From positions 68,667 through 132,666 of the forward strand of contig QAOA01003520.1 of the NCBI GenBank assembly GCA_003255065.1: a DNA stretch of 64,000 bases. The letters run 5' to 3'. Below, piece after piece: positions 35,228 through 45,924 of the stretch. The notes beneath the pieces were generated by a model. That model did no database searches. It had not been told where the DNA came from and was given only the letters and a program-made list of their open reading frames with translations. The number at the start of each line of letters is the position of its first letter. Position 1 is the first letter of the stretch. This DNA is from Cercis canadensis (lineage: Eukaryota > Streptophyta > Magnoliopsida > Fabales > Fabaceae). The translations under genes and the position numbers were made by a program.

Positions 35228-35465
35228 TAAGCAACAAGTATTCTACAAAAGCTAGCATGCCTAACGTAACTAGCATCTTGTGTTTCATGCAGTTTATCTT
35301 TGAATATGTACTAATACTTTTCTTCATTTATGGTGAACTAGAAGCTCTTATTCATTTTTTGTAGTTTAAATATTAAGTATGGGGATAATTTTATATCCTA
35401 TTAGCTCTTTACTACTTTTAAATGAAAAAAAATTGCTTAGGGTTTGAGCCAAGAGTACATGGGTA
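35228..35465 (+). repeat. Truncated 3' LTR of the gag-pro element
   Basis: Matches 29285-29522 nearly base for base, then stops inside GAGTACATGGGTA. The remaining 1.1 kb of the LTR is missing, so no target duplication can be read. Confidence 0.85.
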
Positions 35466-35632
35466 ACAAAAAAAAAAACTAAATAAAAGAGTTATTGTAT
35501 CAAAAAAATAGTAGGATAAATATATAACTTCCATCACATTGGAAATGACTATTTAGTGTCTATTGTTATGAAAAGGCCTTTTAGCTGTGACTTGTGAGAG
35601 CTTTACATTTTTAATTAATTGTTTATACTTTT

Positions 35633-36335
35633 TTTTTTATTAAAAATGTAAATTCATGGTATTAAGCCAATCAACACTTACACAATAACAATAACACATG
35701 AAATTCTCAATACAATATTTCCTGAAATTCAAAAAGCTAATACCCCAAAATAAGCTTTTACATTTTTCGCCTTGTATTAAAAGGCGAATAAAGGCATGAC
35801 TCTAGGTCTTGGCAAAACAGAGATCATTAACATTCGACGACAAAACATCTTTAACGGTGGAAAAAAATACCAAATGTTCTGCAACGAGGTTAAACACTCG
35901 ATTTACCTGAAGTATTAACTTTACAGAACATGTGAAATATGACATGAAAATTTTGAAATCTACCCAAAATAGAGGTTGAATTTAACATATTAACCCCCTA
36001 GAACACTAGATTTTCCTTTGAACAAGGAGAATGTATAAAACACAACTGACAGATTAGAACAATTTATTGAAAGAACAAACCAAAACACCTAAAAAATAGA
36101 AACAATTGAATAAAATAGACAAATAGGGCTGCCACAGCATTAAGCGGCAGCCCCAAAGTGGAGCACAAGAAAAGGAACAACAGAAGGAGACGGAAACCTT
36201 ACAAGAAGGAGAAGAGGAGGAACAAGAAAATGGCTGAACTTACCGAAAAAAGCCACACCTAAGGGCAGTAGAGAAGACGCGGGTGAGTCTTTAGAGAGAA
36301 GGGAGAGCTTCTCTCTCAAACCCTAGCTGCCCCTC
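35633..36335 (-). mobile_element. 703-bp retroposon with poly(A) and 16-bp target duplication
   Basis: The insert is flanked by identical 16-bp copies of AATTGTTTATACTTTT (35617-35632 and 36336-36351). Its left edge is a T run, that is a 3' poly(A) tail on the minus strand. Its minus-strand 5' end is GAGGGGCAGCTAGGGTTTGA. No ORF2, endonuclease or RT is present, nor a clear Pol III A/B box. It may be an internally deleted LINE or a retrocopy of a non-coding transcript mobilised by LINE machinery. A GC-rich hairpin lies at 36126-36153 (GGGCTGCC paired with GGCAGCCC). Confidence 0.82.
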
Positions 36336-36568
36336 AATTGTTTATACTTTTAATTTATTCTTCTAAATATTTTTCTTTTGCTTAATCATGAATTTATGAC
36401 ATTGATGACTTTAATCCATTGCTGGTATATAATGAAATGCTAGATGTTTGAACACAGAGATGCTAGATGTTCAGGTCTTAATTTACAATCATTCTCATAT
36501 TCAATCAAATACATATTCTCGTTCACTAAAATCGCTAATGGAGAAAATTGCAATTGAAGTCCAACTAA

Positions 36569-37165
36569 CTAGAGTGGAGTGGCCTTATAGCTTCGTTGTG
36601 GTACTTTCTTAAAGGTAGCCCAAACAAGATCAAAGTAAAGTGGAAATTGTGCTATAGCAAAAAGCGTGACTGGCAGGGATGTCACAGCATATATATGAAA
36701 TGCTATGTATTTTAGGTTGTCTTTGAGCACAAAGAAATGGCCAGTGTAGAAAGAAACCAACATGGAAGCAATGGACATGAACAACGAAGTCAATCTTAGT
36801 CTAAGCTTGCTGGGCAGATCTTTACCAAAATCATATTCTTGATACCAAGATGTTAGTATAAAGAGGAACATGACCACCGAAGTGACCAAGCAGCACAGTG
36901 CCAAAAGAGATGAGATGGCAAAGACGTTAAGCTAGCTTGTTTTCCAAGCTTAGGCTACTAGTGTTTTCTTCGACATTGCCAAGGACGGTGGTGGATGTGG
37001 CGAAGGCCACTGTGGCGATCAGTGCGCCACCAAGGAGCTTGATTCCGAGGTTTTGTCCAGCCACTCCCTACCACTTTTTATGAGTTCCGTGTGTGTTTCG
37101 ATGAATACATCCTTTAGGGTCTTCTTGTCCCTATTGTATCGAACAAAATTGTGCTGGCATAGAGT
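36569..37165 (-). pseudogene. PGG-domain (ITN1-like ankyrin protein) C-terminal pseudogene
   Basis: The minus strand starts near 37165 with HNFVRYNRDKKTLKDVFIET and ELIKSGREWLDKTSE. It continues, after frame breaks, through ALIATVAFAT and ALCCLVTSVVMFLFILTSWY to FAIAQFPLYFDLVWATFKKV and a stop. This is the C-terminal four-helix membrane part of plant ankyrin/PGG proteins, related to ITN1/ACD6-type stress proteins. The ankyrin repeats that should precede it are absent; an LTR-end fragment (37368-37647) sits where they would begin. Confidence 0.85.
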
Positions 37166-37367
37166 CATTTATGAACTACATCTCAGAATTTAAAATGTAC
37201 CCACTTATTATTAGTTCACGTATAAATCAAATTAAACCATTTTAATTAAGGCCATATCATAAAATAAAATATAAATTGATCATGAAGTTGAAGCTAGATT
37301 AAGTTTGAAGATGAAACTTATAAGAACTAATGTAAATATCAGCATACTTTTATAGGGATAATTCAAA

Positions 37368-37647
37368 TACATTTTTGGCCAATTTATGATTTGCATAACT
37401 AATTTCAGGTAACCATCTTTTAGATGGGTGTTGTGGGGTGCCTAACACCTTCCCCATACAGAAACTAACTCCCGAATCCTCTCTGGTTCACAGACCATTT
37501 TTTTAATTAATTAAAAAGGGGTTTTCTAATTGTTCCTTATTTTCTTAATACAATTGGTGGTGACTCCAAGTTTTCTTTTAGAAAAATAATTTTTTTTTCT
37601 AAGTCCGCCATTCGAGTCATAGCGACCTTCGGGTACGTTGTGACACT
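37368..37647 (+). repeat. Conserved LTR-end block, copy 2
   Basis: Second copy of the block at 25500-25766, ending CGGGTACGTTGTGACA. It lies between the PGG remnant and the FIP2-like remnant. Both flanking genes lose their 5' parts here, which fits insertion followed by deletion. Confidence 0.7.
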
Positions 37648-37909
37648 TGTTGGCAGATAATTTAACTTACGTACATATTTGCTTTCAAGATCATAGAATA
37701 GAAGCATTTGTGAAATGTTGATAATGAACAATTGCATTTACCCCTAAGTTGGATGGAGAAAATTGTGGCATTAACCATTGGCAGTCTTAACATAGAATTT
37801 GAAATGAATTTAAGCCATACTTACTGGCACCTTTGGATGGTGAAGTATGTAGGATAATGCGTTTGCTAACATCATCATTTCCGACATAGTCTTGATTATG
37901 GATTTTCAG

Positions 37910-39562
37910 GATTTATCATATGTCGATTTCAGCTATGCTTGTCTTAAAAATGTCTTCTTCTCATGTGCAAACCTTCAATGTGCAAAGTTCCGGGTAAGTA
38001 TAATTCTGAATATACTTAGTACTTGGATATCAATTTGGCTAGTTGATCTAGAGTCTGGATTGATTTGGTATCTGGCAAGTTAGGTTTGAGATTACCAAAG
38101 CTGAATCTAGTTCAGACTTGTCATGAGTTCAAGTTTTCATTAGTTTGAGCACAACTTGGCCCAAATTTAAAAAGGGGAATTGTTTGAGCATGACTTAGGA
38201 ACCAGCTTTTTGGTCCCAAACCAAAGATCTCATCTTTATCTTATACTATATCTAATGCAAATACTTATGGTGTTGTATCTAGCAATCACTTTGTTTGATT
38301 ATCTGATTGCAGCACTTTCGTTGGTTTACTATTTTAAAACTTGTAATGCTGTATGATTGTCTTGTTTGAGTTAGCTATGAAATTGTATGGTCCCATCTGC
38401 ATTTAGTTTTATTTACAAGTTATCCTGAAACCTATCTAATTTCATAGGATGTTGATGTCGAGGCCTCCATCTTTCACAATGCAACTTTGCGTGAGTAAGT
38501 CACTCAGAGCAATACTTATATTTTAATTGCATAAATACATGCCACCTCTTACTTATTTATCTTGCCTAGGGAAGATGTGAATTTACTAGGGCAAATCTTC
38601 GTGGAGATCTATTGGCTGGTACTTTCCTTCAAAGTGCAAATCTACAAGGCATATTAATCTTCTATGTTTCTCTGCTTTTTGTTATTTAGAATCAATTAAT
38701 ACTACTTACTGCTTGATGCTATGCTACCAATTCATTGGTTCTATCATACATGTATCTTTGCCACATAATTTCTTATCATTTGTGCTCTGTACATTTTAAC
38801 TGACAATCTTAGTAACAAAATGACAAAAAGTATGGTGGGTTTTGTTGGCAATGCACGACACTGGAACCAATTCTTCATTTCTTTGTATTGAGTTTGAGAG
38901 ATATGCAACTTTCTTTCCAAAAGTTTGATGATTGGGAGAAAGGACATGGCTTTTCATTTTTTTTAGCTAAAGAATGACAAAGAACAGGCTATTTTTGATT
39001 TTTATATCATGAATAAGAATTATTATAGTGAGCATTATGCATGAGAATGTGAAAAGTGGCATACGGAATGATGAATATGTAAATATTTATAATAGTCAGC
39101 ACTAGGACACATTGTATTTTTCATGCATCTTCCCTTGTATTTATGTAAACGAATTGGAAACTGACCCAGTGCTATCAAGTCCAACTTTTGAGGCTTCCTT
39201 TCTTCTACATTCCAGATTTCCAGCATGATGTTACAATTTGGTCTCCCATAGTCCCATTTTTTATGTTGCTTACATGGAAGCAAGAAGATAAACACTACAT
39301 TGTGTTGATTGTATTAGTTAGATTAAAAAGGATGCTTAAAAATGAAGTTCATTTGTTTAAAATTTTCCTGTTCTACAGATGCCTATCTAATAGATTGTAG
39401 CTTTTGTGGAGCAGACTTGCGATCTACACATCTACAGGTTCACCACAAACAAGTCTTTCACTTGTATAATTGTCTTATTACATTTAATGATATTTTTCTA
39501 TTTTGTTTTAATCGTTCTTTAATCGACTATGCTTTTTTCTTCTAACAGGTTGATTTTGGGGG
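37910..39562 (+). pseudogene. FIP2-like pentapeptide-repeat gene, truncated
   Basis: Exons at 37910-37993 (DLSYVDFSYACLKNVFFS), 38448-38494 (DVDVEASIFHNATLR), 38575-38648 (CEFTRANLRGDLLAG, then FLQSANLQ) and 39379-39437 (AYLIDCSFCGADLRSTHLQ) splice in frame. They give the A(D/N)LxX pentapeptide repeats of the plant FH-interacting protein 2 family, which normally carries an N-terminal BTB/T1 domain. The intron after 38648 starts with GC instead of GT. The next exon (from 39549) runs straight into a G homopolymer with an N. The BTB domain and the last repeats are missing. Confidence 0.85.
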
Positions 39563-39582
39563 GGGGGGGGGGGGGGNGGGGG
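39557..39582. repeat. G homopolymer with an undetermined base
   Basis: About 25 G with one N at 39577, exactly at the start of a coding exon. It may hide a collapsed or missing stretch of sequence. Confidence 0.9.
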
Positions 39583-39589
39583 TAGAAAG

Positions 39590-40870
39590 AACTTGAATAC
39601 CATAACTTATCAAACTTCTTCTGTCCTATTAAGAATAGCATTGGAAGGAGTTTGGTCTTAGATTTTAGTAGGTGAATGACATTCCAATAAAAAAATTCAT
39701 GATTCATCAACTTCAGATAAGCACATCTAAGGTCCATTAGAGCATAATGATATACATGCTCCTTGTAGGAATATTGCCAATGAATTGAAAATTGGATTCC
39801 TTCTGAATGTTTTCTATCCATTTTACATTTTAGCTTATACCGATAATTGAGTTGGTGATTTGTGATATCTAAAGGTGCTAATCACACGCACACCAGATTT
39901 TTGTAAAATTGCCTGAATGTTTGATGTGAGAAATTTTCTAACCTTGATTTGCCTATTATCAAATTGGAAAGTGTATCCAACTGGTTCGCCAAGAGTGTTT
40001 TACATAACCTATTATTAAGGGAATCGTTTGGATATATTAAGACTAATATGATAGACACAATTTTAGATTACACATATAGCTCCTGCCTTGACAACTCAAG
40101 TATTTTGAATTTTTTGTTGATGCAAAAATTGATTTTGAAGTATCCTTTATCATGCTCACATTATATATCGTTTGATATAAATGAAAATTTCCATCTTTGA
40201 AATATGATTAACTTTTGGCTAAGAGAGTTACATAGCATTTTAACTTAAATACTTGTACATTATTAGGCTAGTTCAGGGAAAGTTCCAGCAAGAAATTGTA
40301 GCATACTTACAGTAGGATAGTGATTAATTTAGCAAGAGGTAAGCGTTTGACTAGATAATGACTTTAAGACAATGGGAAATTTTAGCAAGAAAATTTTCTG
40401 TATATTGCACTTATGGAATTTGTTACTTTTATGTCTGCGTACTAAATTGCAGCATGATAAACTACGGATCCAACTTAAGTCACCTTCAGAACCTTATAGA
40501 TTTCACATTGACTCTGTTTTTTGTGATTGATTCTTAGGTACATAATTGTAAGCATGATGTGAGAGGAAAACTATTTCCAACTCATGAGAAATTCATTTGG
40601 GGATGTTTTCTGCCTTTTTGTGGATTGGGAATTAGGGACCAATTTATATAAGGTTTGTCCTTTGATGTAGCTTTGGCTTTGGCAAATTAGTAACTTACAT
40701 TCTAAAGTTGGGTTTTTATTTGCAGAATCATCTGGATCTTTTCATAAGGATTTGCTCATTTTAACTATAAACGGGTCTACTTCAAGTAGTAGTTGGCCAT
40801 GGAGTACTTCATTACCTGATGATTCTATCATGGCTTGGTGTATCTCTCTTGAGATTGGCAGGTTTTGCAA
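39590..40870. other. Unassigned AT-rich DNA
   Basis: Downstream of the FIP2-like remnant. I searched it for the remaining pentapeptide-repeat exons and did not find them. No other signal. Confidence 0.45.
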
Positions 40871-40871
40871 A

Positions 40872-41093
40872 GCAAGATTGAGTGCTATGCCTCCATTCTC
40901 ATTGGAGACACAAGTTAAAGTCATAGTTACTTGCATGACTTCACACAACTTTATCAGAAGACATGATACAACTGATGCAAAATTTGAAGCATTCAATGAC
41001 AACTTTGAGTTTGCTAATGAAGAAATTCTAGATGAAGAGGGCCTAGTGATGTCATATGAGAGGAACCAGATGAAGAGAACATTAGGCAAATGA
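40872..41093 (+). pseudogene. PIF/Harbinger transposase C-terminal remnant
   Basis: The plus frame gives MPPFSLETQVKVIVTCMTSH followed by NFIRRHDTTDAKFEAFNDNF and an acidic tail. The M-x-x-(F/Y)-xxxxQ...(A/T)xHNFIR block is the C-terminal signature of Harbinger DDE nucleases. The upstream catalytic parts were not found. A longer open frame on the opposite strand covers the same DNA and is taken to be a shadow. Confidence 0.6.
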
Positions 41094-41099
41094 AACAAA

Positions 41100-42081
41100 T
41101 TAGAGGGCAAATAAAAAATTAGTTCCTACACATTTTTAACTTTATTGCCTTTATTACTTATATATAGAATACAATTTATGGAATTGCTAACCTTTAAAAT
41201 TAGGTATTACTTGTTACTTTTTTAAGGAGAGATTTGAGTTCTCTGTATTGTTCCCATACATATGTCATTCAAAATGATCCTATCAAGTTCTTTGTTATTT
41301 TTTTGGTACTTTACATATTGAAAGTCCTAGTAAGAGTTGAACACAATTTATGCTTGAAGCATTTAGTTTCTATTTCTTTCTTTTCACCACAATTTATTGT
41401 AGATGTCAGTTAGAAAAATTCAAATAATGCAGACTAGCAAATATAATTTTGACCAAGGTCAAATTGTCGATATAATTTTAGTTTTTGAATGAATAAATCT
41501 GACCTATGATGCATAATTATATATTTTATGCTTATCATGATTATCAATATAATAAAACAAGAACACTTGTTAATGACAGTCTACCCTCCCCATTTCTATT
41601 CCTTTACATATAACCGAACTTCACAAGTCAGCAAAGTTTAGCTGTCTAAACTAATTTCCCAGAGCTTCTGCTTCTCAATTCCTTATTGCAAAGTCTTGCA
41701 CCCTTCCAAGAGTTCTTTTTGCTCTTTTACCAACTCATGAGTGAATTCCTTCACTTGATGGATAGGGTTCAATATTGGGCTTGGATTCATTCTATTTTGG
41801 TCCAGCGGACATGGGTTCATGATGTGTGTCTTGCTCCTTTAGATGTTGTTGCATGTCTTTTTGGGTCAATTGCAAATCCACTTTCAGCGTAATATGATTT
41901 GTATCACAAAAACTCCATGAAATGCCTTCTACTTAAAGTTTTTTCGTTCATAAGGAATGATGAAAAAGCTTTTGCAATATTTTTCCAAATAAGGAGCTTA
42001 CTCTCCCATAATCGTTTTTAAACTTTCAAAAACATTTATGATGGGCATAGAATCAAATTGCCTAGTTTTATTAAAACAATA
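41100..42081. other. Intergenic up to the Helitron tip
   Basis: AT-rich, no coding family recognised. It ends at the A of the AT target dinucleotide beside the Helitron 3' end. Confidence 0.5.
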
Positions 42082-42110
42082 CTAGTACTATTCCCGTGCC
42101 AATGCACGGG
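42082..42110 (-). other. Helitron 3' terminus (hairpin plus CTAG)
   Basis: On the minus strand CCCGTGC, loop ATTG and GCACGGG (42093-42110) form the terminator hairpin. AATAGTA and the terminal CTAG (42082-42085) follow; the next base is T. CTRR ends preceded by such hairpins are the Helitron transposition terminator. Confidence 0.9.
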
Positions 42111-42126
42111 CCGTTGGGCGGCGGGG

Positions 42127-43733
42127 TGATGAACATATTTTTTATACAATAGTTAACTCTCATATTTAGTCTTTTAAATCTCTTTTGGGTTGAATTGAGT
42201 GGCCTTGGGCCACATTTCATGAGTTTGGATCCAATTGGGCCTAAATGTATTTTTTCAGCAATACTGGGCATTTTATGCACTCTCTGTTTTTCAGCAATAA
42301 CTTGAGTTCTAGACATCTAATAATTTTGAATCTTACCTTGTAGGAAATCTAAGAGAAAGCTCTACAACTTTGATTCAGAGCCCCAAGTCTAATTCTGAAG
42401 TCCAGCTGGTCATATGCAGCCTGGAATCCAGAGAAGAGATGCTATCGTAGGATCCTAACCCGCATATAGTGTTTGGACCATAACTTGAGCTGTAAATGTC
42501 GTATGGACTTGAAACTAGTCCCATTGGAAAGCTAAGACGCAGTGCTTCAATTTTTGTGCAGATCGGTTCACTGAATTGTGTCATTTAGAAGGTGTTATTA
42601 CCTATCGAAGTTGGCTGATGGTTCCAGAGACCTGTTGGCACTTAAATGGGCCTAACTTCTTCATTCCAAGCCCAAATAGGCCCAAACCACAACCCAATTG
42701 AAGCTAAGGCCCATGGGAATATTTCTGACCTAAGGGCAGTTTAGGTATGTAGTTATTTTTGGATGTCTATAAATAGGAGAAGAGGCATCCGAGATTCACA
42801 TTTTTTTTTTGGCTAGACAATTTTTCTTGCCTCCTTTCTCTTTATAGCTTTTCTTTGCTTTTTCTTGTAATGGATCATTCCTTCATGTTCATGGAGGGCT
42901 AATCACTTAGATCAATCCAGGTTTTGGCTCTTCTGATTATTGATTCTGAGATTCTATTTTAACTGCTATTTATTCAGTGATTAATCAACTACTTTTCATC
43001 CTTTAATTTTGTTTGAGTTGCTTAAATTCAGATTTAAATGTTCATATGATAATTGCTTAATTTCATATGTTAAAAGAGAATTGTAAAGATTAAACAATGT
43101 TTCTAAGCTTTTGGATGGATTGTTTAACCTTGGCTGGATTCTGGACTTTAAATTAATTTGGATTAGTGGATGCTTAATTCATTGAACCTCAATTAATTGA
43201 ATTTTGGACGCTTATCCAGTAGAGATCCATAGACCACATAGAGGCTTTTTGATGTGTTCTAAGACCAGGAACTAGGTTAATGATTGAATGAATCTTTTGT
43301 AATCAAGGACGGATTAAAATCAGAATTAGTTGATTCCTTGGATTGATTGCTTTGTTAAAGTTAATTACTTTCCATTACTTTCTACCAATTACTTTATGCT
43401 TTTACTTTCTGCCAATTACTTTCTGCCCTTTTCTTTCTGCTTTTACTTTATGCATTTTACTTTCTGCCTTTTACTTTCTGTCTTAACTTTCTGCTTTTAC
43501 TTTCTGCCTTTACTTTCTGCCCTTTACTCTCTGTCCATTATTTTTAGTTACACACTTTTAAATTACTTTCTGTTAATTAATCCAACAAAATAACCCCCCT
43601 GTTTGTAAGCTCATTAATCTGATTCCATAATTAGAATAATCCTTTGGTTCGACTCGGTGTTACCTTATGCTACAAGTAGCTTTGGTGAACCGATTATAAA
43701 TTCACTAATTTGAAAAGCCTCGGCAGCTTATCA
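42127..43733 (+). repeat. Athila 5' LTR
   Basis: Starts TGATGAACATATTTTTTATA and ends CGGCAGCTTATCA. A probable TATA box lies in TCTATAAATAGGAG near 42770. A minisatellite of ACTTTCTGC units is inside at 43364-43545. Confidence 0.95.
43364..43545 (+). repeat. LTR minisatellite (TTTACTTTCTGCC units), 5' copy
   Basis: About a dozen imperfect 10-15 bp units of TTTACTTTCTGCC in a row. The 3' LTR has the same array with a different unit order, so the two have changed since insertion. Confidence 0.9.
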
Positions 43734-43736
43734 GAT

Positions 43737-43756
43737 TTTGGTGCCGCTGCTAGGGA
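43737..43756 (+). promoter_or_regulatory. Athila primer binding site (tRNA-Asp)
   Basis: TTTGGTGCCGCTGCTAGGGA, four bases after the LTR, closely resembles the complement of the tRNA-Asp 3' end used by Athila elements. Confidence 0.85.
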
Positions 43757-44260
43757 TTATTCTAGTTTTGATCAATCTTATTAGGAGTGTACTTGACTGC
43801 TAACCCTTCATAAACCCCCATTTGTTGTTCTGTCTTAGTAGTTTTTGGTGAAGATGGGTGATTTTAGGCAAATTTATCAAAAAAATTTAATACGGATTTT
43901 TGAGCCCAGAATGACCTGAAAATTTGTCAGTTGAAGGAAAACGACCTAACAAGGATATCTTACTATAAGTGAGCCCCACCCTATTTTGGCCAAATTCCAT
44001 CGTTTAGACCACTTTTCCATTTTTTTAAAGATTTTTTATTTGATTTTTGAGTTCCATTTTCATCCACCTTTCATTCTGTGGTGGTCTCAATTTTTTTTTA
44101 AAATGTTTAGATACCTTTTCTAGTGTTATATTAGTGTGCTTTTTTTCCTTTGTTTTGTGCTTTTGGTGTACTTTTGTTTTTGTTCATTCTTGTCACCCTT
44201 TGTGTGTTTTTGTATATTGTTGTGTCTATTAGGCATTCAGCCACTGATGTGCGTGGTGTA
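43757..44260 (+). other. Athila untranslated leader
   Basis: T-rich leader between the primer site and the start of gag. Short open frames here (for example 44047-44232) are hydrophobic by composition only. Confidence 0.6.
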
Positions 44261-45924
44261 TGACTGGGTCTTCTCATTTTGAATTACTTGAAGTGGATCC
44301 TAAAATATAGAGAACCTTACTTACACTTGCTAGAGAAAATAGAGCAGCTGATAATATAGAACCAACCATGGCTGAAAATAGAACTCTTGTTGTTATTCCT
44401 GTTGTTGATCCTGTTGATAATGCTAATAGAGCTGATAATGCTAACAGGGCTAGAAATAATAATAATATGCAAGCTAGAGATAGAACTCTTAAGGAATTGG
44501 CTACCCCTGATGTTGCTTATCAACCTTTAGAGATCCAATATCCTGAACTTGATACTGCTTTTGAATTAAAATCTGGATTGATACACTTGCTGCCAAAGTT
44601 CCATGGCCTTGCAGGTGAAAATCTTCATAAACATCTAAAGGAATTCCATGTGGTTTGTTCCACAATGAGGCCACAAGGAATCTCTAAAGAGCATATCAAG
44701 TTGAGAGCATTCTCTTTCTCCCTTGCTAATGCAGCTATGGAAAGGCTCTTTTACCTGTCACAAGGTTCAGTGAGAAATTGAAATGACATGAAGAAGCTAT
44801 TCTTGGCGAAGTTCTTCCCTGCATCAAGGACTGCTGCAATTCGAAAAGATATTTGTGGCATAAGGCAACTGCCAGGGGAGACACTGCATGAATATTGGGA
44901 GAGGTTTACGAAGTTGTGCTCAAGCTGTCTTCACCATCAGATAAGTGATCAACTTTTGATACAATACTTCTATGAGGGCTTGTCACCTCCGGACAGGAGT
45001 AACATTGATTCTGCTAGTGGAGGAGCATTAGTAGATAAAACACCAGCTGCTACTAGAGATTTGATTTCTAATATGGCTGAAAATTCCCCGCAGTTTGGTG
45101 TTAGGATGATTCCTTCCACTAGGGGAGTCAATGAAGTTGTTGTATCACTTGCTGACCAACAAAGAATAGAGCACAGACTTGATGAGTTGACCTCCTTGGT
45201 GAGGCAGTTGGCAATGGAAAAACAAGTACCTGTACCTCAACCTGCAAGCTTGTGTGGCATTTGCTCTTGTCCATCTCATCCCACAGATGCATGCCCTACA
45301 CTTCAAGATGGTGATTCTGGATTTCAAGATTCCTCTGTAGCTGCAGTAGGTATCTTTCCAAGTAAACCCTAATACCAACCACAACAGCAGCCTAAATATG
45401 ATTCATACTCCAACACCTATAACCCTGGTTGGAGAGATCATCCAAATTTTAGATATGGCAATGTTACAACACAACAACAACCATCCCAACAATAGCAACC
45501 ACAGCAGCAGTATAGGCAACCATTCCAACAACAGAACCAATTTCAACCAGCTAGGCAGAGCCAGTTTCAACCAAACAGGCCACCATTCTAACAGCGGCCT
45601 ATGCAACAAGTCAACCCGTCAGCATCCAAACTTGAGCCTTCATTCAAGGATTTGGTGAAGCAAATGGCCGCTAACAACATTCAGTTTCAGCAGAGGACAG
45701 AGGCCACCATGCAGAATTTGGAAACTCATATTGGGCAATTGGCATCTTTAGTGAGTCAGTTGCAGTCCAAGGGTTCTAGCAAACTTCCTTCACAAACAAT
45801 TCCCAATCCAAACGGGAATAATGTGAGTGCTATCATGTTGAGGTCTGAAAAATCTTTGCAAGTACCAATTGAACCTCAACCTGCGAGCAAGCCATAACCA
45901 ACAGAGGAAGCAGTTCCTGATTCA
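44261..45924 (+). pseudogene. Athila gag
   Basis: An ATG at 44261 opens the frame. The capsid has LPKFHGLAGENLHKHLKEFH and GISKEHIKLRAFSFSLANAA, then FLAKFFPASRTAAIRKDICG. A zinc-finger-like CGICSCPSHPTDAC follows, then a glutamine/asparagine-rich stretch and NLETHIGQLASLVSQLQSK. TGA at 44779-44781 replaces a likely Trp between SVRN and NDMKK. Further stops lie at 45370, 45495, 45589 and 45895. Most fit single C-to-T or G-to-A changes. Confidence 0.88.

Larger units (their letters stand above)
29285..35465 (+). mobile_element. Athila-like element with gag and protease only
   Basis: Plus-oriented Ty3 element. A 238-bp sequence at 29285-29522 recurs at 35228-35465 as the start of both LTRs. 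It is followed by a 5' LTR body, a degenerate Asp-tRNA primer site, gag, and a retropepsin with the DLGASINLM motif of Athila. After the protease (33007) there is a short lysine-rich frame, then about 2 kb of non-coding DNA and the truncated 3' LTR. No RT, RNase H or integrase sequence is present. It would depend on a complete relative, such as the 42-53 kb element. Confidence 0.82.

Noticed and set aside
36126-36153. GC-rich hairpin considered as a miRNA precursor
   Set aside because: The stem is only 8 bp with a short loop and lies within a retroposon.
40742-41110. 122-codon minus-strand frame opposite the Harbinger remnant
   Set aside because: The plus strand shows the HNFIR transposase signature in the same DNA; the minus frame has no recognisable family and is probably a shadow.
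43330-43593. Hydrophobic Phe/Leu-rich frame resembling a membrane protein
   Set aside because: It translates the LTR minisatellite; the matching frames in the other LTR (52458-52688) show the same artefact.
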